A stretch of DNA of 5,260 bases, taken from contig CALJKZ010000581.1 of NCBI GenBank assembly GCA_937983085.1, positions 1 through 5,260 of the forward strand, written 5' to 3'. The notes below the pieces were generated by a model that was given only the letters and a program-made list of their open reading frames with translations, searched no databases and was not told the origin of the DNA. Shown here in pieces: positions 4,191 through 5,260 of the stretch (position 1 is the stretch's first letter; each line of letters begins with the position of its first letter). The DNA is from an uncultured Gemmatimonadales bacterium. GTDB taxonomy: Bacteria > Gemmatimonadota > Gemmatimonadetes > Longimicrobiales > Gaopeijiaceae. Position numbers and translations under genes: made by a program.

Positions 4191-5260
4191 TCAGGAGTGC
4201 TGGGCCAGCTTTTGCTCGATGACACGGTTGACCTTCTCCACGACCCCGCCGAGGGGAAGCCTGGCGAGGACCTCACCGAGGAAGCCGGTGACCACGAGGC
4301 GCTCGGCCTGGGTCTCTTCGAGCCCTCGGCTCATGAGGTAGAACTTCGCCTCTTCGTCGAGCTGTCCGACGGTCGCTCCGTGGGAGCACTTCACGTCGTC
4401 CGCCTCGATCTCCAGGTTCGGCAGGGAGTCGGCGCGGGCCCCGTGGGAGAGGAGGATGTTCCGGTTGGTCTGGTACGCGTCGGTTTGCTGGGCCCCCGCG
4501 TGCACGCGGATGATGCCCCGGAAGACCGCTCTGCTCTTCCCGTCGAGCGCGCCCTTGTAGAGAAGATCGCTGCCCGTGTGAGGGACCTCGTGGTCCTGGC
4601 TGGTATTGAAGTCGAAGTGCTGGTCTTCGTCGCCGAAGTACAGCCCCAGCATGTCCGAGTTGGCCCCGGGGCCGAGGAGTCGGGCGTTGAGGTCGACGCG
4701 CGTGACGGAGCCGCCCATGGCCACGTTCAGCGTGTCGAGCCGCGAGTCGCGGCGGGCCAGGGTCCGCTGAACGGACTGATAGAAGCCCTTCCGGCCGAGG
4801 CGCTGCAGGGCGACGTACTGCACCTGGGAGCCGTCCTGGGCCACCACCTCCACCGCCGTGGAGGCGAAGGTCTGCCGCTCGAAGTCGTCGGAGATGACCT
4901 CGTCGACGTACGAGACCTGACTGTGGGGCTCGGCGACGATGAGGACCCGGCTGAAGTACGCCGCTCCGGATTCGGTGAACGAGCGCGTGACCCGAACCGG
5001 CAGGTCCAGCTTCACACCCTTCGGCACGTGCAAGAAGATGCCGTCGGTCCACAGTGCGGCGTTGAGGGCGGCGAACTTGCCCTCCTCCGGCGGCACGGCC
5101 TCGGTGGCGAGGTGCTCGCGGACCAACTCCGGATGCTCCTCGGCCGCCCGTTGCATGGACGTGAGATTGACGCCCCTCTCGGCGAGTTCGGTGATCAGGT
5201 TGGCAAGGACGACGTCGCCGTCTACGGGGACTATGTGCCCCGAGGCTTCGTGGTCCTCGT
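4191..5260 (-). CDS. sufD: SufD, Fe-S cluster assembly scaffold subunit (N-terminus beyond window)
   Basis: SufD pairs with SufB and a SufC ATPase dimer in the SufBCD scaffold where new Fe-S clusters form. The frame stays open from the stop at 4191 to the window edge, giving 355 residues. It does not start at the ATG at 5156, since typical SufD helical sequence (LANLITELAERGVNL) continues upstream. With a usual length of about 420-450, roughly 70-90 residues are missing. Landmarks from the ATG at 5156 are KFAALNAALWTDG (27-39), the parallel beta-helix core with QDHEVPHTGSDLLYKGAL (187-204), and DDVKCSHGATVGQLDEEAKF (253-272). His259 there corresponds to the interface histidine of E. coli SufD (His360) that works with a SufB cysteine. 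A C-terminal helical bundle ends at KVNRVIEQKL. SufB is less likely: the SufB-specific cysteine-rich CTAP segment is absent. The upstream neighbours are presumably sufC and sufB. Confidence 0.93.
   Translation of the reverse strand, partial: EDHEASGHIVPVDGDVVLANLITELAERGVNLTSMQRAAEEHPELVREHLATEAVPPEEGKFAALNAALWTDGIFLHVPKGVKLDLPVRVTRSFTESGAAYFSRVLIVAEPHSQVSYVDEVISDDFERQTFASTAVEVVAQDGSQVQYVALQRLGRKGFYQSVQRTLARRDSRLDTLNVAMGGSVTRVDLNARLLGPGANSDMLGLYFGDEDQHFDFNTSQDHEVPHTGSDLLYKGALDGKSRAVFRGIIRVHAGAQQTDAYQTNRNILLSHGARADSLPNLEIEADDVKCSHGATVGQLDEEAKFYLMSRGLEETQAERLVVTGFLGEVLARLPLGGVVEKVNRVIEQKLAQHS

Noticed and set aside
5154..5156. ATG at 5156-5154 as start of sufD
   Set aside because: The frame is open and SufD-like upstream to the window edge, so this Met is internal and the gene is truncated only by the window.

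Overview
This is a GC-rich bacterial window with GTG and probably other non-ATG starts. It holds two gene blocks that converge near position 1450, and no gene-free stretch reaches 300 bases. The SUF gene set includes SufU and a Rieske protein, and beside it lies an ABCG-like ABC transporter. This fits a high-GC non-model lineage such as Myxococcota/Bradymonadota or Gemmatimonadota. That placement is a weak inference from gene content and general protein resemblance; nothing here fixes the taxon.

Left block, plus strand (1-1421): the last 48 codons of a probable ABC ATPase, then a separate six-helix ABC-2 type permease, then a 164-residue membrane-anchored or exported protein of unknown function with an NTF2-like look. 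The genes are closely spaced (7 and 25 bases) and probably co-transcribed. The export or import substrate cannot be read from the sequence.

Right block, minus strand (5260 down to 1471): the distal part of a SUF iron-sulfur cluster assembly operon. In transcription order it reads sufD (5' end beyond the window), a Rieske-type [2Fe-2S] ferredoxin, sufS, sufU and an ogt-like O6-alkylguanine-DNA alkyltransferase. SufS takes sulfur from cysteine and SufU accepts the persulfide. The sulfur then goes to the SufBCD scaffold, whose SufD part is here; sufB and sufC presumably lie upstream. The Rieske protein is a likely client or electron-transfer accessory. The alkyltransferase is a DNA repair protein with no obvious role in cluster assembly, yet its reading frame appears to be translationally coupled to sufU.

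The most notable non-coding signal is a perfect 20-bp palindrome in the 70-base sufD-Rieske gap. It lies just upstream of the Rieske ribosome binding site and is accompanied by a second short hairpin next to the sufD stop. A similar short hairpin follows the sufS stop. I see no RNA genes, CRISPR array, insertion sequence or attachment site. Nothing here is clearly a new biological system; the points worth checking are the intercistronic hairpins, the apparent CTG start of the alkyltransferase, and the split transporter with its small companion gene.
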